64,000 nucleotides of DNA from Methylobacterium sp. 77 (GCF_000372825.1 NZ_KB910516.1:4045147-4109146), one strand, 5' to 3'. Positions 27,487-36,920 are shown, counted from the first letter of the stretch. Translations and numbers: made by a program. The notes: generated by a model not told the origin, from the letters alone.

Positions 27487-29748
27487 ATGAACGACCTCAC
27501 TCCTCCGCTGCCGAGCGACCGTCACTCCCCGACGAATCGCGAGCCCATCCGCAATCTCTCGCGCCGGGGCTTTCTGGGGGCCGCCGGCGGCGCCCTCGTC
27601 CTCGGCGTCAACCTGCCCGTCGATCCCGCCGCCGCCCAGGAGAAGACCGAGGGTGCGGCCGCCATCGCGCCGAAGCCCGGCACGCGTGTGGCGGCTTTCC
27701 TGGAGATGAAACCTGACGGCACGGTGCGCCTGCTCAGTCCCTTCGTGGAGGGCGGCCAGGGCATCAATACCGGCCTCGCTCAGACCATCGGCGAGGAATT
27801 CGACCTCAATCCGGCGCGCTTTACCGTGGAATGCGCGCCGCCCGGACCGGATTACGCGGTCGTCAACGGCCTGCGCATGACCGGAGGCAGCTTCTCGACG
27901 CGCTCCAGCTACGCCGCCATGCGGCGGCTCGGCGCGACGGCCCGCGAGATGATGCTGCGCGCCGGCGCGGCGAAGCTCGGTGTCCGGCAGGACAGCCTGT
28001 CGACCGATGACGGCCGTGTGATTCACGCCGATTCCGGGCGCTCGCTCGGCTACGGCGAACTCGCGGCCGCAGCGCTCGCCCTGCAGCCACGGGACGACGT
28101 GCCGCTCAAGGATCCCAAGCGCTTCCGATGGATCGGCAAGCCCGTTCCCCGGCTCGACATGCACGACAAGTCGACGGGGCGGGCGACCTACGCGATCGAC
28201 ATCCGCGTCGACGGGATGCTCCACGCAGCCGTCCAGCACGCGCCGCATCTCGGCACCGAGCCGCAGGCGGTTGCGAATGAGGCGGATGTCCGTGCGATGC
28301 CGGGCGTCCATTCCGTGCACCGCCTGCCCGGTGCCGTCGCGGTCGTCGCGGATTCGTGGTGGCGTGCTCGGAAAGGCGCCGAGGCGCTTCAGGTGACCTG
28401 GACGAACCCCGCCGCGGATGGGATCGCCACGGTCTCGAAGACCTTCTCGTCGGCCGCGATGCTGCGCGCCCTGAAATCCACGACCGAGCCCGGAATCTCC
28501 GCCGAACAGGAGGGCGACGTGGCCGGCGCCTTCGCCGGAGCGGCGACGATCATCGAGGCGGAATACGATGCGCCCTACCTCGCCCATGCCCAGCTCGAGC
28601 CGCCTTCGGCCGTCGCCCGGTTCGAGGCGGATGGCAGCCTCGATCTCTGGTTGCCGAACCAGATGCCCGAGCTGTTCCAGCAGATTGCCGCAGGCACGGC
28701 GGGGATTCAGCCGACGCAGGTGCGCATCCATTCGCCGATGCTCGGCGGGTTCTTCGGGCGCCATTTCTACTATGGCCCGGCAAACCCCTTCCCTCAGGCG
28801 ATCCTGCTGGCCAGGGCGACCGGACGCCCTGTCCGGGTGCTGTGGTCGCGCGAGGAGGAGTTCGGCATGGATGCGGTGCGCCCCTTGAGCTTCGCCCGGT
28901 TTCGGGCGGCGCTCGGGAGCGATGGGATGCCGGTCGCTCTGCAGACCACCGCCGTGGGCGAAGGCCCGATCGGGCGCTGGTTCGGCGCCCTGTTCAAGTC
29001 GCCGGTCGATTCGTCCGTCGTCGAAGGTCTCGACAAGAAGCCCTACGCGATCCCGAACCGGCGCCTCGACTACGTGAAGGTGCCGCATCCGGTCACGATC
29101 GCCTTCTGGCGTTCGGTCGGGCATTCGATGAACGACTTTTTCTACGAGAGCTTCCTCGATGAGATCGCCATGGCGGGGGGCAAGGACCCGTTCGCCCTGC
29201 GCATGGCGCTGCTGAAGGATAGCCCGCGCCATCGCAATCTGCTTCAGGCCGTCGCCGATCTGGCCGGAGGCTGGAAGGGTGGGGTGTTCCAGGCGGAAGA
29301 TGGCAGCCGCCGCGCCCGTGGCGTTTCGATGGCCTCGCCCTTCGGCTCGGAGACCGCGACCATCGCCGAGGTCTCGCTGAAGGATGGAGAGGCCAAGGTG
29401 CACGATCTCTGGATCGCGATCGATCCGGGCAGCGTGGTCAACCCGGCCATCGTCAAGCGACAGGTCGAGGGCGCGGCTGCGCTCGGCCTCTCCTCGACGC
29501 TGTTGGAGCAGGTCGTCTACGAGGACGGGCAGCGTCAGGCGAAGAACTTCGACGCCTATCCGATCCTCGACCGCGAGCGGATGCCGCGGGTCCACGTGAG
29601 CATCGTCGAGAGCGGCGCGCCGATGGGCGGTATCGGTGAACCGGGACTCCCCGGCGTGCCTCCGGCCGTCGTCAACGCTGTCGCCATACTGACGGGTCAG
29701 CGGGTCCGCAGCCTGCCCCTCGCAAAGACCCGGCTGACCGGCGCCTGA
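27487..29748 (+). CDS. molybdopterin-binding large subunit, isoquinoline 1-oxidoreductase/aldehyde dehydrogenase-like (IorB)
   Basis: 753 residues, full length. A Tat signal lies at about 20-50 (NLSRRGFLGAAGGALVLG), so the enzyme is periplasmic. The xanthine-oxidase-family Mo domains follow, including GGQGINTGLAQ, GGFFGRHFYYG and the active-site glutamate in GGIGEPGLPGVPPAVVNA near the C-terminus. It hydroxylates N-heterocycles or oxidises aldehydes; the exact substrate cannot be told. It starts 12 bases after the Fe-S subunit, forming a two-gene operon. No FAD subunit is present, consistent with the IorAB type that donates to cytochromes. Confidence 0.92.
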   Translation: MNDLTPPLPSDRHSPTNREPIRNLSRRGFLGAAGGALVLGVNLPVDPAAAQEKTEGAAAIAPKPGTRVAAFLEMKPDGTVRLLSPFVEGGQGINTGLAQTIGEEFDLNPARFTVECAPPGPDYAVVNGLRMTGGSFSTRSSYAAMRRLGATAREMMLRAGAAKLGVRQDSLSTDDGRVIHADSGRSLGYGELAAAALALQPRDDVPLKDPKRFRWIGKPVPRLDMHDKSTGRATYAIDIRVDGMLHAAVQHAPHLGTEPQAVANEADVRAMPGVHSVHRLPGAVAVVADSWWRARKGAEALQVTWTNPAADGIATVSKTFSSAAMLRALKSTTEPGISAEQEGDVAGAFAGAATIIEAEYDAPYLAHAQLEPPSAVARFEADGSLDLWLPNQMPELFQQIAAGTAGIQPTQVRIHSPMLGGFFGRHFYYGPANPFPQAILLARATGRPVRVLWSREEEFGMDAVRPLSFARFRAALGSDGMPVALQTTAVGEGPIGRWFGALFKSPVDSSVVEGLDKKPYAIPNRRLDYVKVPHPVTIAFWRSVGHSMNDFFYESFLDEIAMAGGKDPFALRMALLKDSPRHRNLLQAVADLAGGWKGGVFQAEDGSRRARGVSMASPFGSETATIAEVSLKDGEAKVHDLWIAIDPGSVVNPAIVKRQVEGAAALGLSSTLLEQVVYEDGQRQAKNFDAYPILDRERMPRVHVSIVESGAPMGGIGEPGLPGVPPAVVNAVAILTGQRVRSLPLAKTRLTGA

Positions 29749-29845
29749 CCTTGATCGGGTTGCCCCGATGCCGGTGCCGGTGACAATGAGGAAGCGCGGC
29801 GGTGGCGCAGCACCGTCGAGGCGCTTCCACGGAGAAACTCCGGCG

Positions 29846-30856
29846 ATGACGACCCATGCTGTCGAAGATGACCCGCAATCCACCTCCCCCGCGCAAAAAC
29901 CGCTGTTCGATTACCTGCCGGTGAGCCTGTTCGGCGCCGTGATGGGGCTGATGGGACTCAGCGTCGGATGGCGGCTCGCGAGTGCGCGCTACGGCCTGCC
30001 CATGCTCATCGGCGACGTGATCGGATGGAGCGCCCTGGCCGTCTTCGTCGTTCTGGCGCTGGCCTACGCCGCCAAGTCGGTGACCGCGTGGCAGAGTGTG
30101 CTGATCGAGTTCCGGCATCCGATCGCCGGGAATCTCTTCGGTACGGTGCTCATCAGCCTGCTCCTGTTGCCATTCGTGCTTCAGCCTCTGATCCCATCGC
30201 TCGCGGCGTCCATCTGGATTCTCGGTACGGGAGGAATGGTCGTGTTCGCACTCCTCATCGTCAGCCGCTGGATGGGGAGCCGGCACCAGCTCGCTCATGC
30301 GACGCCGGCCTGGATCGTCCCGGTGGTCGGCCTCCTGGACGTGCCGCTGGCCGCGCCGGCCCTGTCGCTGCCGCATACGCAGACGGTGGTGATGTTCTCG
30401 TTGAGCGTCGGGCTGTTCTTCGCGATTCCGCTCTTCACCCTGGTTTTCGCCCGTCTCCTCTTCGAGGAGCCGCTCGCCCCGGCACAGCGGCCGACATTGA
30501 TGATCCTGGTGGCCCCTTTCGCTGTCGGTTTCTCGAGCTATGTCGCGACGTTCGGCCGGATCGACGCATTCGCGGAGGCTCTGTTCCTCATCGCCCTGTT
30601 CGTCTTCGCCGTCCTCGCGGGACGCCTGCGCGACCTGCCGCTGTGCTGTCCGTTTCGGGTCTCGTGGTGGGCCGTGAGCTTTCCGAGTGCCGCCATGGCG
30701 GTCGCGGCCCTGCGCTATGCCGGGCATGTCCAGGCCATCGCGGCCGATGCGTTGGCGCTGCTTTTGCTGGCTCTCGCCACGGTGATCATCGCCGGTCTCG
30801 CGCTGCGCACGCTCGTTGGCATCGCACGGGGCGAGCTTCGGTCGCTCGCGAGCTGA
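29846..30856 (+). CDS. SLAC1/TehA (TDT) family transporter or anion channel
   Basis: 336 residues from ATG 29846 (GGAGAA upstream); an in-frame GTG or ATG further up adds an arginine-rich leader. About ten hydrophobic segments fill the protein, and FDYLPVSLFGAVMGLMGL is the typical TehA/SLAC1 opening helix with its conserved proline. Family members conduct anions such as chloride or nitrate, or confer tellurite resistance when overexpressed. The gating Phe of TehA was not located with certainty. Transcribed after the molybdenum hydroxylase with a 97-base gap, possibly independently. Confidence 0.86.
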   Translation: MTTHAVEDDPQSTSPAQKPLFDYLPVSLFGAVMGLMGLSVGWRLASARYGLPMLIGDVIGWSALAVFVVLALAYAAKSVTAWQSVLIEFRHPIAGNLFGTVLISLLLLPFVLQPLIPSLAASIWILGTGGMVVFALLIVSRWMGSRHQLAHATPAWIVPVVGLLDVPLAAPALSLPHTQTVVMFSLSVGLFFAIPLFTLVFARLLFEEPLAPAQRPTLMILVAPFAVGFSSYVATFGRIDAFAEALFLIALFVFAVLAGRLRDLPLCCPFRVSWWAVSFPSAAMAVAALRYAGHVQAIAADALALLLLALATVIIAGLALRTLVGIARGELRSLAS

Positions 30857-31039
30857 CCCTCGCATGCGGCAGGCTCGCCGGCTCATGCCGGGACGACCAT
30901 GCGATGGCTAAAGCCACGCTCGGTGTCGACCCGGTGGGCCGCCGGTTGCAAGATCGGGCGTCGTGTCCGACGAGGACGGTCGGGTGAGGCAGCACCGGAC
31001 GATGCCGTGATGTGGGCGAGACCGTGATGAGGGGGAGAC

Positions 31040-32656
31040 ATGGAAACCATCGGCCGTGATCTGCGCGAGATGCAGCGCGTCCCCCTCGCGGCCTCGCATG
31101 TCGCGGCGCTTCAGGCGGTTGGAGCCGAGCGGCACTATCCGGCTGGTACCTTCCTCGCCCGCGCCGGCGAGCCGGCCGATCGCTTCGTCTACGTCGAGCA
31201 AGGCGAGATCGAAGTGGTGAACCCGTTCACGAACGAGCGCCACCTTCCGTCCACGCTCGGGCCGACGCAGTTCATGGGGGAAATCTCGTTCCTGAATGGC
31301 GGCAACTGGTCGATGCCCATGCGGGCGGTCACGGATACCGTCGTCATCGAAGTGCCGCGTCTGGAGATGCTGCGGCTGATGTCCGAGATTCCCGAGATGT
31401 CGGACATCGTCATCACGGTGCTGGCGGCACGGCGGCGGCGGCAGCTCGATTCGAATGACGGCACATTGGTGCTCATCGGCGAGGATGACGACCGGGCCGT
31501 GCGGCGGATCGCGGAATTCGCGAGCCGCAACCGCTTTCCCTACAGGTCCTATACGCTCGGGAGCACGGAAGCGGTGGCCGTCGCCGACAGCTGCTCGATC
31601 CAGTCCGACCGGCCTGCCGTGATCTTCGGCCGGGAGATCGTCGTGGCGGATCCGACGCCCGACAAGGTCGCGCAGCTGCTCGGCCTCAACTACAACCTCA
31701 TCGACGACGAGGCCTTCGACGTGCTCATCGTCGGCGGTGGCCCGGCCGGCGTGGCGGCCGGTGTCTATGCGGGGGCGGAGGGGCTCCACGCGCTGGTGGT
31801 CGAGGATATCGCGATCGGCGGCCAGGCCGGCACGTCGAGCCGGATCGAGAATTACATGGGATTCCCGACCGGAATCTCCGGTGCCGACCTGGTCTGGCGC
31901 GGCGAGGTCCAGGCGATGAAATTCGGGACGCGGTTCGCGATGCCGCGCCGGGTGGTGAAGCTGGAGCGGCTCAATGAGGGCGCGTTCTGTGCGACGTTCG
32001 ACAACGACCAGCGCGTCCGCGGTCAGGCCGTCGTCGTCGCCACCGGCGTTCAGTACCGACGATTGCCGATCGATCGTCTCGAAGCGTTCGAGGGCGCGGG
32101 CGTCTATTATGCGGCGACGGAAATCGAGGCCCGCTATTGCAGGAATACCGAGACGATCATCATCGGTGGCGGCAATTCCGCGGGCCAGGCGGCGATGTTT
32201 CTCAGTCGCAGCGCAGGCCATGTTCGTCTTCTGGTGCGCGGGCCGTCACTCGCGACCTCGATGTCGAGCTACCTGTCGAGCCGTCTGGAGGCAGATCCGG
32301 CGATCACGGTCGAATATGGCGCCGAGGTCACCGCACTTCATGGTGACGATCACCTCGACGCCGTGACGATCCGCAACACCGTCGATGGAACGGCCCGCAC
32401 GATATCGACCTGTGCCCTGTTCATCATGGTCGGGGCCGCCCCCAATACGTCCTGGCTCTCGGGCCTCGTCGAACTCGATGGCCATGGCTTCGTGTTGACC
32501 GGGGATGCGATCGGCGCAGGCTCGCCCTACGCCACGTCCCATCCGGGAATCTTCGCCGTCGGCGATGTGCGCGCCGGGTCGGTCAAGCGTGTCGCATCGT
32601 CGGTGGGCGAGGGGTCCGTCGTCATCTCGAAGGTCTGGGACTACGTCCGGCACTGA
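31040..32656 (+). CDS. cyclic-nucleotide-binding domain fused to a thioredoxin-reductase-like flavoprotein
   Basis: 538 residues in three parts. About 20-130 is a Crp-type sensor barrel (YPAGTFLARAGEPADRFVYV, then FMGEISFLNGG). About 140-220 is a thioredoxin/glutaredoxin-like alpha-beta segment (FPYRSYTLGS). About 225-538 is a two-dinucleotide-fold flavoprotein (IVGGGPAGVAAGVY for FAD, IIIGGGNSAGQAAMF for NAD(P)H, and a C-terminal FAVGDVRAGSVKRVAS). The usual redox CxxC between the two folds is missing: only one Cys (ARYCRN, about residue 366) remains. It therefore cannot be a standard thioredoxin reductase. Related fusions occur in Rhizobiales, and the role is unknown. Confidence 0.88.
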   Translation: METIGRDLREMQRVPLAASHVAALQAVGAERHYPAGTFLARAGEPADRFVYVEQGEIEVVNPFTNERHLPSTLGPTQFMGEISFLNGGNWSMPMRAVTDTVVIEVPRLEMLRLMSEIPEMSDIVITVLAARRRRQLDSNDGTLVLIGEDDDRAVRRIAEFASRNRFPYRSYTLGSTEAVAVADSCSIQSDRPAVIFGREIVVADPTPDKVAQLLGLNYNLIDDEAFDVLIVGGGPAGVAAGVYAGAEGLHALVVEDIAIGGQAGTSSRIENYMGFPTGISGADLVWRGEVQAMKFGTRFAMPRRVVKLERLNEGAFCATFDNDQRVRGQAVVVATGVQYRRLPIDRLEAFEGAGVYYAATEIEARYCRNTETIIIGGGNSAGQAAMFLSRSAGHVRLLVRGPSLATSMSSYLSSRLEADPAITVEYGAEVTALHGDDHLDAVTIRNTVDGTARTISTCALFIMVGAAPNTSWLSGLVELDGHGFVLTGDAIGAGSPYATSHPGIFAVGDVRAGSVKRVASSVGEGSVVISKVWDYVRH

Positions 32657-32794
32657 CGACGGCGCGAGCGACGTCACGCATTGACGCGGTTCGCATCGCT
32701 CGGCCCCCGAACCACACCGTGGGCCGTCTCGGGCAGCCCGTTCGATCCGTCCCGTGGCGGCGCACAGGACGGTCTCGATGCTGGGACCTCTGTT

Positions 32795-32823
32795 ACCGAC
32801 CCCGACCCGGGGGTGGGGTCGGT
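32795..32823. terminator. hairpin between convergent genes
   Basis: ACCGACCCC and GGGGTCGGT form a 9-bp stem around an 11-base loop, between the flavoprotein fusion (ending 32656) and the porin-like gene (ending 32835). No T-tract follows on either strand, so this is a candidate, possibly Rho-assisted, terminator. Confidence 0.45.
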
Positions 32824-32834
32824 GACGTCGGGGA

Positions 32835-33695
32835 TCAGGTACCGAACTTGTAGTTCAGGCCAACGCGGACGACGTTGCCCTCGGACCGGAAGCGAGACGT
32901 CGCCTCCGCGATGGGCTGGCCGGAGCCGAGGGAGCTCGTCAGCGAGACGTTCCGCTTGCCGAGATCGTAGTGGAGGTATTCCACCTTCAGCGTGATCGCC
33001 GACGCCTGGAAGACGTTGAGGGCACTCTCCGTCGGCAGCGCGAATTCCACACCGCCTCCATAAGCAAAGCCTGTCTCCAGGCGGTTGGCCCGTCCCGAGA
33101 AGAGATCGAGGGTCGGGACACCCGTGACCTGGAAGGTGGTCGCGCTCTCGTAGTTCACGTTGCCGTAGGCGAAACCGCCGGTGCCGTAGACCAAGACCCG
33201 GTCGAAGGCATAGCCGATACGACCGCGGACGGTGCCGAGGACGTCGAGGCTCTGACGGGTCGTGTTGGCGAGGAGAGAACCGCCGGCCGCACCGAAGAGG
33301 GGGCCGCTGATGCGCTTGGTCCGGTCGAGGTCGGTATAGGCGATGTCGGTCTCGACACCGAGGACGAAGCCGGAGCCGGGGGTGAGCTGGAAATTGTATC
33401 CGGCCTGACCACCGGCCACGAAACCCTGCTGCCTCGAAGACACCGATCCAATGCCGAGACGCTGGATGAAGAAATCGGCCCCGCCTCCGGTCCCGGATGT
33501 CGCTGCCGTACGGATGGTCTGGTCGTCGGTGAAGGCGTATCCGGCCTGCAGACCCGCATAGAAGCCGGTCCAGCTGAAGTTCGGAACGAGCGCGACGAAC
33601 GGCGGCGGGGATGCGCGCCGAGGAAGATCCGCCGCAGCAACGGTTCCGGTCATCAGCCCAACCATCGAGCCAAGACCAAGCAAGATTTTCAACAT
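32835..33695 (-). CDS. outer-membrane beta-barrel protein (Omp25/Omp31-like)
   Basis: 286 residues from ATG 33695, preceded by GAGGGGACG. A Sec signal peptide (about 1-24, ending VAAAD) leads into NFSWTGFYAGLQAGYAF, the family hallmark, followed by alternating amphipathic strands with RGRIGYAFDRVLVYGTGGFAYG and a final strand ending VGLNYKFGT, where a terminal aromatic near the end favours Bam assembly. It sits in the outer membrane and probably stabilises it or forms a small pore. The longer frame upstream of 33695 lacks signal-peptide character. Confidence 0.9.
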   Translation of the reverse strand: MLKILLGLGSMVGLMTGTVAAADLPRRASPPPFVALVPNFSWTGFYAGLQAGYAFTDDQTIRTAATSGTGGGADFFIQRLGIGSVSSRQQGFVAGGQAGYNFQLTPGSGFVLGVETDIAYTDLDRTKRISGPLFGAAGGSLLANTTRQSLDVLGTVRGRIGYAFDRVLVYGTGGFAYGNVNYESATTFQVTGVPTLDLFSGRANRLETGFAYGGGVEFALPTESALNVFQASAITLKVEYLHYDLGKRNVSLTSSLGSGQPIAEATSRFRSEGNVVRVGLNYKFGT

Positions 33696-33884
33696 CGTCC
33701 CCTCGTCGCCTCCGCTGACGCCGACGACGTGAATCCATGCCGGGATTCCGGGATAGTGCCTCGGAGACACAATTCGAGGACGAAGGGACGAAATTCTTAA
33801 CGATGAAGCGTCGCCATAAATTCCCTGAGGAAGAGTGGCGGAAAAGTCACTCGCGGGTCGCTGGCGGTCGTGTTCCTAAGCCGC

Positions 33885-34790
33885 CTAAACTTGCTCCTCG
33901 ACGAAGGCCCGCATCAGCAGATGGGCGATCGCCATCGGTGGCGGCACGGTCAATCCCTCCGCCTGCGTGCCGGCGATCATCGCCGACACGTCCTCGCGGG
34001 AGAACCAGCGTGCGTCGGCGAGCTCGGCGGGGTCGATCGTGATGGTGTCGTCGAGCGATTCCGCCACGCAGCCGATCATCAGCGAGGACGGGAACGGCCA
34101 GGGTTGCGAGGCGTGGTAGGTCACCGCGCCGATGCGCAGTCCGGCCTCTTCGAGGGTCTCGCGGCGAACCGCGTCCTCGATCGTCTCGCCGGGCTCCAGG
34201 AAGCCGGCGAGGCAGGAATACATCCCCTCCTTGAAGCGCGGCGAGCGCCCGAGGAGGCAGCGATCGCCACGGGCGATCAGCATGATGACGACGGGGTCGA
34301 CGCGCGGAAAGTGATGCGTCCCGCATGTCGGGCATTCGCGGCGGAAGCCGCCTGCGGCGAATCCGGTCGCCGTCCCGCAATTGGCGCAGAAGCCGTGGCG
34401 GGCGTGCCAGGCCAGGATCGATCTCGCCGTGGCGAGGAGGCCGAGTTCGTGCGGGGCCACCGCGTTCTCGGCGGCGAGGCTGCGCAGGTCGGTGGTGCGG
34501 AAGCCGGGATCGGCGTCGAAGGCGTCGGCGGCCTCCGGGGCGATGGCGCAGGCGAAGACCGGAGCCCCGTCGAGGCGGCCGAGGAAGAGCGTGAGATCGC
34601 CGTGGCAGGCCGCTGCCGCCTGACCGGATGTCAGGAGCGCGGTGTCGCCCGCGAGGACGATGCGGTCGCCTGCCATGAGCACGATCCGCGAGTCCGGTGC
34701 GTCCGGCATCGGCACGGCGTCGATGCTCTCGGCCGAATGGCGAAGGAGCCGGCTTTCGGCATAGCCGAGGCCGTCGAGGCGCTCGCTCAT
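33885..34790 (-). CDS. nudC: NADH pyrophosphatase / NAD-cap decapping Nudix hydrolase
   Basis: 301 residues, typical of NudC. The four-cysteine zinc site is complete (CANCGT, Cys135/138; CPTCGT, Cys153/156). The Nudix box is present (GFLEPGETIEDAVRRE with TLEEAG), followed by the SQPWPFPSSLM motif specific to the NADH/NAD-RNA branch. It cleaves NADH to NMNH and AMP and removes NAD caps from RNA. The ATG shares one base with the stop of the HIT gene (TGATG at 34790), so the two are co-translated; both act on nucleotides. Confidence 0.94.
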   Translation of the reverse strand: MSERLDGLGYAESRLLRHSAESIDAVPMPDAPDSRIVLMAGDRIVLAGDTALLTSGQAAAACHGDLTLFLGRLDGAPVFACAIAPEAADAFDADPGFRTTDLRSLAAENAVAPHELGLLATARSILAWHARHGFCANCGTATGFAAGGFRRECPTCGTHHFPRVDPVVIMLIARGDRCLLGRSPRFKEGMYSCLAGFLEPGETIEDAVRRETLEEAGLRIGAVTYHASQPWPFPSSLMIGCVAESLDDTITIDPAELADARWFSREDVSAMIAGTQAEGLTVPPPMAIAHLLMRAFVEEQV

Positions 34791-35206
34791 CAGGCGGCCG
34801 CGAACAGGGCGCCGAGGCGCTCGATCATCTGGGCACGGGCATGGAGCGGGTAGGGCTGGCGCGTACCGACGCCCCAGACCGGCGAGGGCCATGCCGGATC
34901 GGACAGGAAGCGTCCGATCACGTGGACGTGGAGCTGCGGCACGACGTTGCCCAAAGCCGCGACATTGACCTTGTCGGGCTTGGCGAGGGCCAGCATCACG
35001 CCGGTGGCGATCCTGATCTCGTCCATCAGGTCTCGCGAATCGTCCGCCGACAGGTCTGTGAGTTCGCTCGCGCCCGCGCGCCTCGGCACCAGGATCAGCC
35101 AGGGAAACCGGGCATCGTCCATCAGGAGAACGCTGCACAGGGCGAGGTCGCCCACCGGCACGGTGTCGGCGACGAGGCGCGGGTCGAGGGTGAAATCGTC
35201 TGTCAT
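34790..35206 (-). CDS. HIT-family nucleotide hydrolase/transferase
   Basis: 138 residues from ATG 35206 (MTDDFTLDPR), the usual HIT start; the open frame extends upstream without conservation. The histidine triad reads QLHVHVIGRF. The pattern GDLALCSVLLMDD, then RFPWLILVPRR, is the typical alphaproteobacterial single-domain form. HIT enzymes hydrolyse AMP-amide or dinucleotide bonds; the substrate is not resolved. Overlap with nudC by one base indicates a shared transcript. Confidence 0.92.
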   Translation of the reverse strand: MTDDFTLDPRLVADTVPVGDLALCSVLLMDDARFPWLILVPRRAGASELTDLSADDSRDLMDEIRIATGVMLALAKPDKVNVAALGNVVPQLHVHVIGRFLSDPAWPSPVWGVGTRQPYPLHARAQMIERLGALFAAA

Positions 35207-35265
35207 CGCCGCTCGAGCTGGGATGCGTCGGGAATGAGGCGTTCTCGCCGGTTCGGGGCCATGAG

Positions 35266-36696
35266 TCACCCTCGGGGTGGATCAATTCCTCGTCGTCCCG
35301 ACGAACGCTCCGCGTCGAGGAAGCGGAACAGCGGCGCCGCATTGGCATGCGCCACGTTGAAGCGAAGCCAGGGTGTGGGCTCGTGATGGGCGCGGAACAG
35401 ATGGCCGGGGGCGAGCATGATGCCCTTGGCCGCGGCACGCTGGGCGAGCCCGGCCGTGTCGAGATCGCCGCCGAATCCGGCCCAGAGGAACAGCCCGTTG
35501 GCGGGGCGGTGGAAGATCGACAGGCCCACCGAAAGCAGGGCGTCGGCGACGGTCTTCTGCTCGGCGGCGAGTTTTTCGCGGAGCCGCGCGATGTGCAGCC
35601 GGTACTGGCCTTCGGTGAGGATCGAGTGGACGATGCTCTCGGAAATCTCCGAGCTCGTCAGGCTCGCCGCCATCTTCATGTGGAGGAGGCGCTGCGCGTT
35701 CTCGGGACTGCAGGCGAGATAGCCGACCCGTAGCGACGGCGAGATCGTCTTCGAGAAGCTGCTGATATGGATGACGCGCCGAAGCTGGTCGAGACTGGCG
35801 ATGCTCGGCGCCGTCTCCTCGACGAAGCTCGCATAGATGTCGTCCTCGACGATCTGGAAGTCGTGGGTCTCGGCGATGCGGAGGATCTGGTGGGCGGTGG
35901 CCGGCGAGCAGGATGTGCCGGTCGGGTTGTGGAAGCTGGTATTGGTGAAGAACAGCTTCGGCTTGTGCCGCTCCGCGAGCGCCTGGAGTGCTGCGATCGA
36001 TGGCCCCTGGAGGGTGCGCTCGACGCCGATGATCGTCACACCCATGGCATGGAGTGAGGGGTAGAGGTTGCAATAGCCGGGATCGTCCACGAAGGCGACG
36101 TCGCCCGGCTGCAGGAAGGTCCGCATGGTCAGGTCGAGGGCCTGGCTGGCCCCGTGCGTGAGCAGGATCTGGTCCGGGTCGCAATCGATGTTGCGCTGCG
36201 CCAGGAGCAGTTGGATCGCGCGGCGCAAGGGTGCGTAGCCGAGCGGGTGCCCGTAGCGCGAGACCAGCCGGTCGGGCCGGCGCGCCAGGGCCGACAGAGC
36301 CTGCTTGATGCCGTCGGCGAAGAGGTGGCTGTCGGGAAGCCAGCCGCAGCCGGCCTTGATGGCGAACGTATCCTCCTCGTAGACCCGCTGGAGCAGCCAG
36401 CCGGAATCGACCGAGATCTGCACGGGTTTCCGCCGGGGGGCGGCGGTTTTACGCTCCAGAAGCCGGGCCGAGACGAAGTAGCCGCTCGCGCGCCGGGCTT
36501 CGAGCAGGCCGTCCGCCACCAGCCGGTTATAGGCGTTCGAGACGGTCAGCGTGCTCACGCCGCACTGGACCGCGAGTTTGCGCACCGAGGGCAGGCGGGC
36601 GCCCGGCGCCACGCTCCCGCTGCGGATGCGCTCGGAGAAGGCCTCGACCAACTGGGCGACGAGGGGAGCGGTGCTGGCGGGATCGAGACTGATCAT
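35266..36696 (-). CDS. MocR-type GntR/aminotransferase-like transcriptional regulator
   Basis: 476 residues from ATG 36696. An N-terminal GntR winged helix (about 5-75: LPSVRKLAVQCGVSTLTVSN) is joined to an aminotransferase fold I domain with the PLP lysine in SSFSKTISPSLRVGY. MocR proteins use PLP or a PLP adduct as effector and normally control the divergent neighbour, here the omega-aminotransferase operon starting at 36921. A frame extension of 59 residues upstream to 36873 would run through the shared promoter region and is unlikely. Confidence 0.92.
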   Translation of the reverse strand: MISLDPASTAPLVAQLVEAFSERIRSGSVAPGARLPSVRKLAVQCGVSTLTVSNAYNRLVADGLLEARRASGYFVSARLLERKTAAPRRKPVQISVDSGWLLQRVYEEDTFAIKAGCGWLPDSHLFADGIKQALSALARRPDRLVSRYGHPLGYAPLRRAIQLLLAQRNIDCDPDQILLTHGASQALDLTMRTFLQPGDVAFVDDPGYCNLYPSLHAMGVTIIGVERTLQGPSIAALQALAERHKPKLFFTNTSFHNPTGTSCSPATAHQILRIAETHDFQIVEDDIYASFVEETAPSIASLDQLRRVIHISSFSKTISPSLRVGYLACSPENAQRLLHMKMAASLTSSEISESIVHSILTEGQYRLHIARLREKLAAEQKTVADALLSVGLSIFHRPANGLFLWAGFGGDLDTAGLAQRAAAKGIMLAPGHLFRAHHEPTPWLRFNVAHANAAPLFRFLDAERSSGRRGIDPPRG

Positions 36697-36786
36697 AGAC
36701 AGACCGCGATTGCATCCGGTGAGAGGACCATGTCCGTCCGAGGGTGAGCGAGGACATGACGCCGTCGAGACGACGTTGCCGTCCCG

Positions 36787-36842
36787 ACTGTCGATGCCGG
36801 TGAACAGATACAGCTGCACGCGCCAACACGCCAACTGTCGAT
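36787..36842. promoter_or_regulatory. direct repeat ACTGTCGAT in the MocR/aminotransferase divergent promoter
   Basis: Two identical 9-base elements, 36787-36795 and 36834-36842, lie in the 224-base gap between the divergent genes, 47 bases apart. MocR regulators often bind direct repeats in such gaps. With only two short copies this is suggestive, not proof. Confidence 0.3.
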
Positions 36843-36920
36843 AGTCGGCGAAACCCTGCCGGGCGATAAGCAATCGCAGCGAAGGGCGATATCCCGCATC
36901 GCGGATCGACGGAGCGTCAC

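Noticed and set aside
26953..29883. A 976-codon antisense frame across the molybdenum hydroxylase pair.
   Set aside because: Composition and lack of any domain show it is a shadow of the IorAB-like genes.
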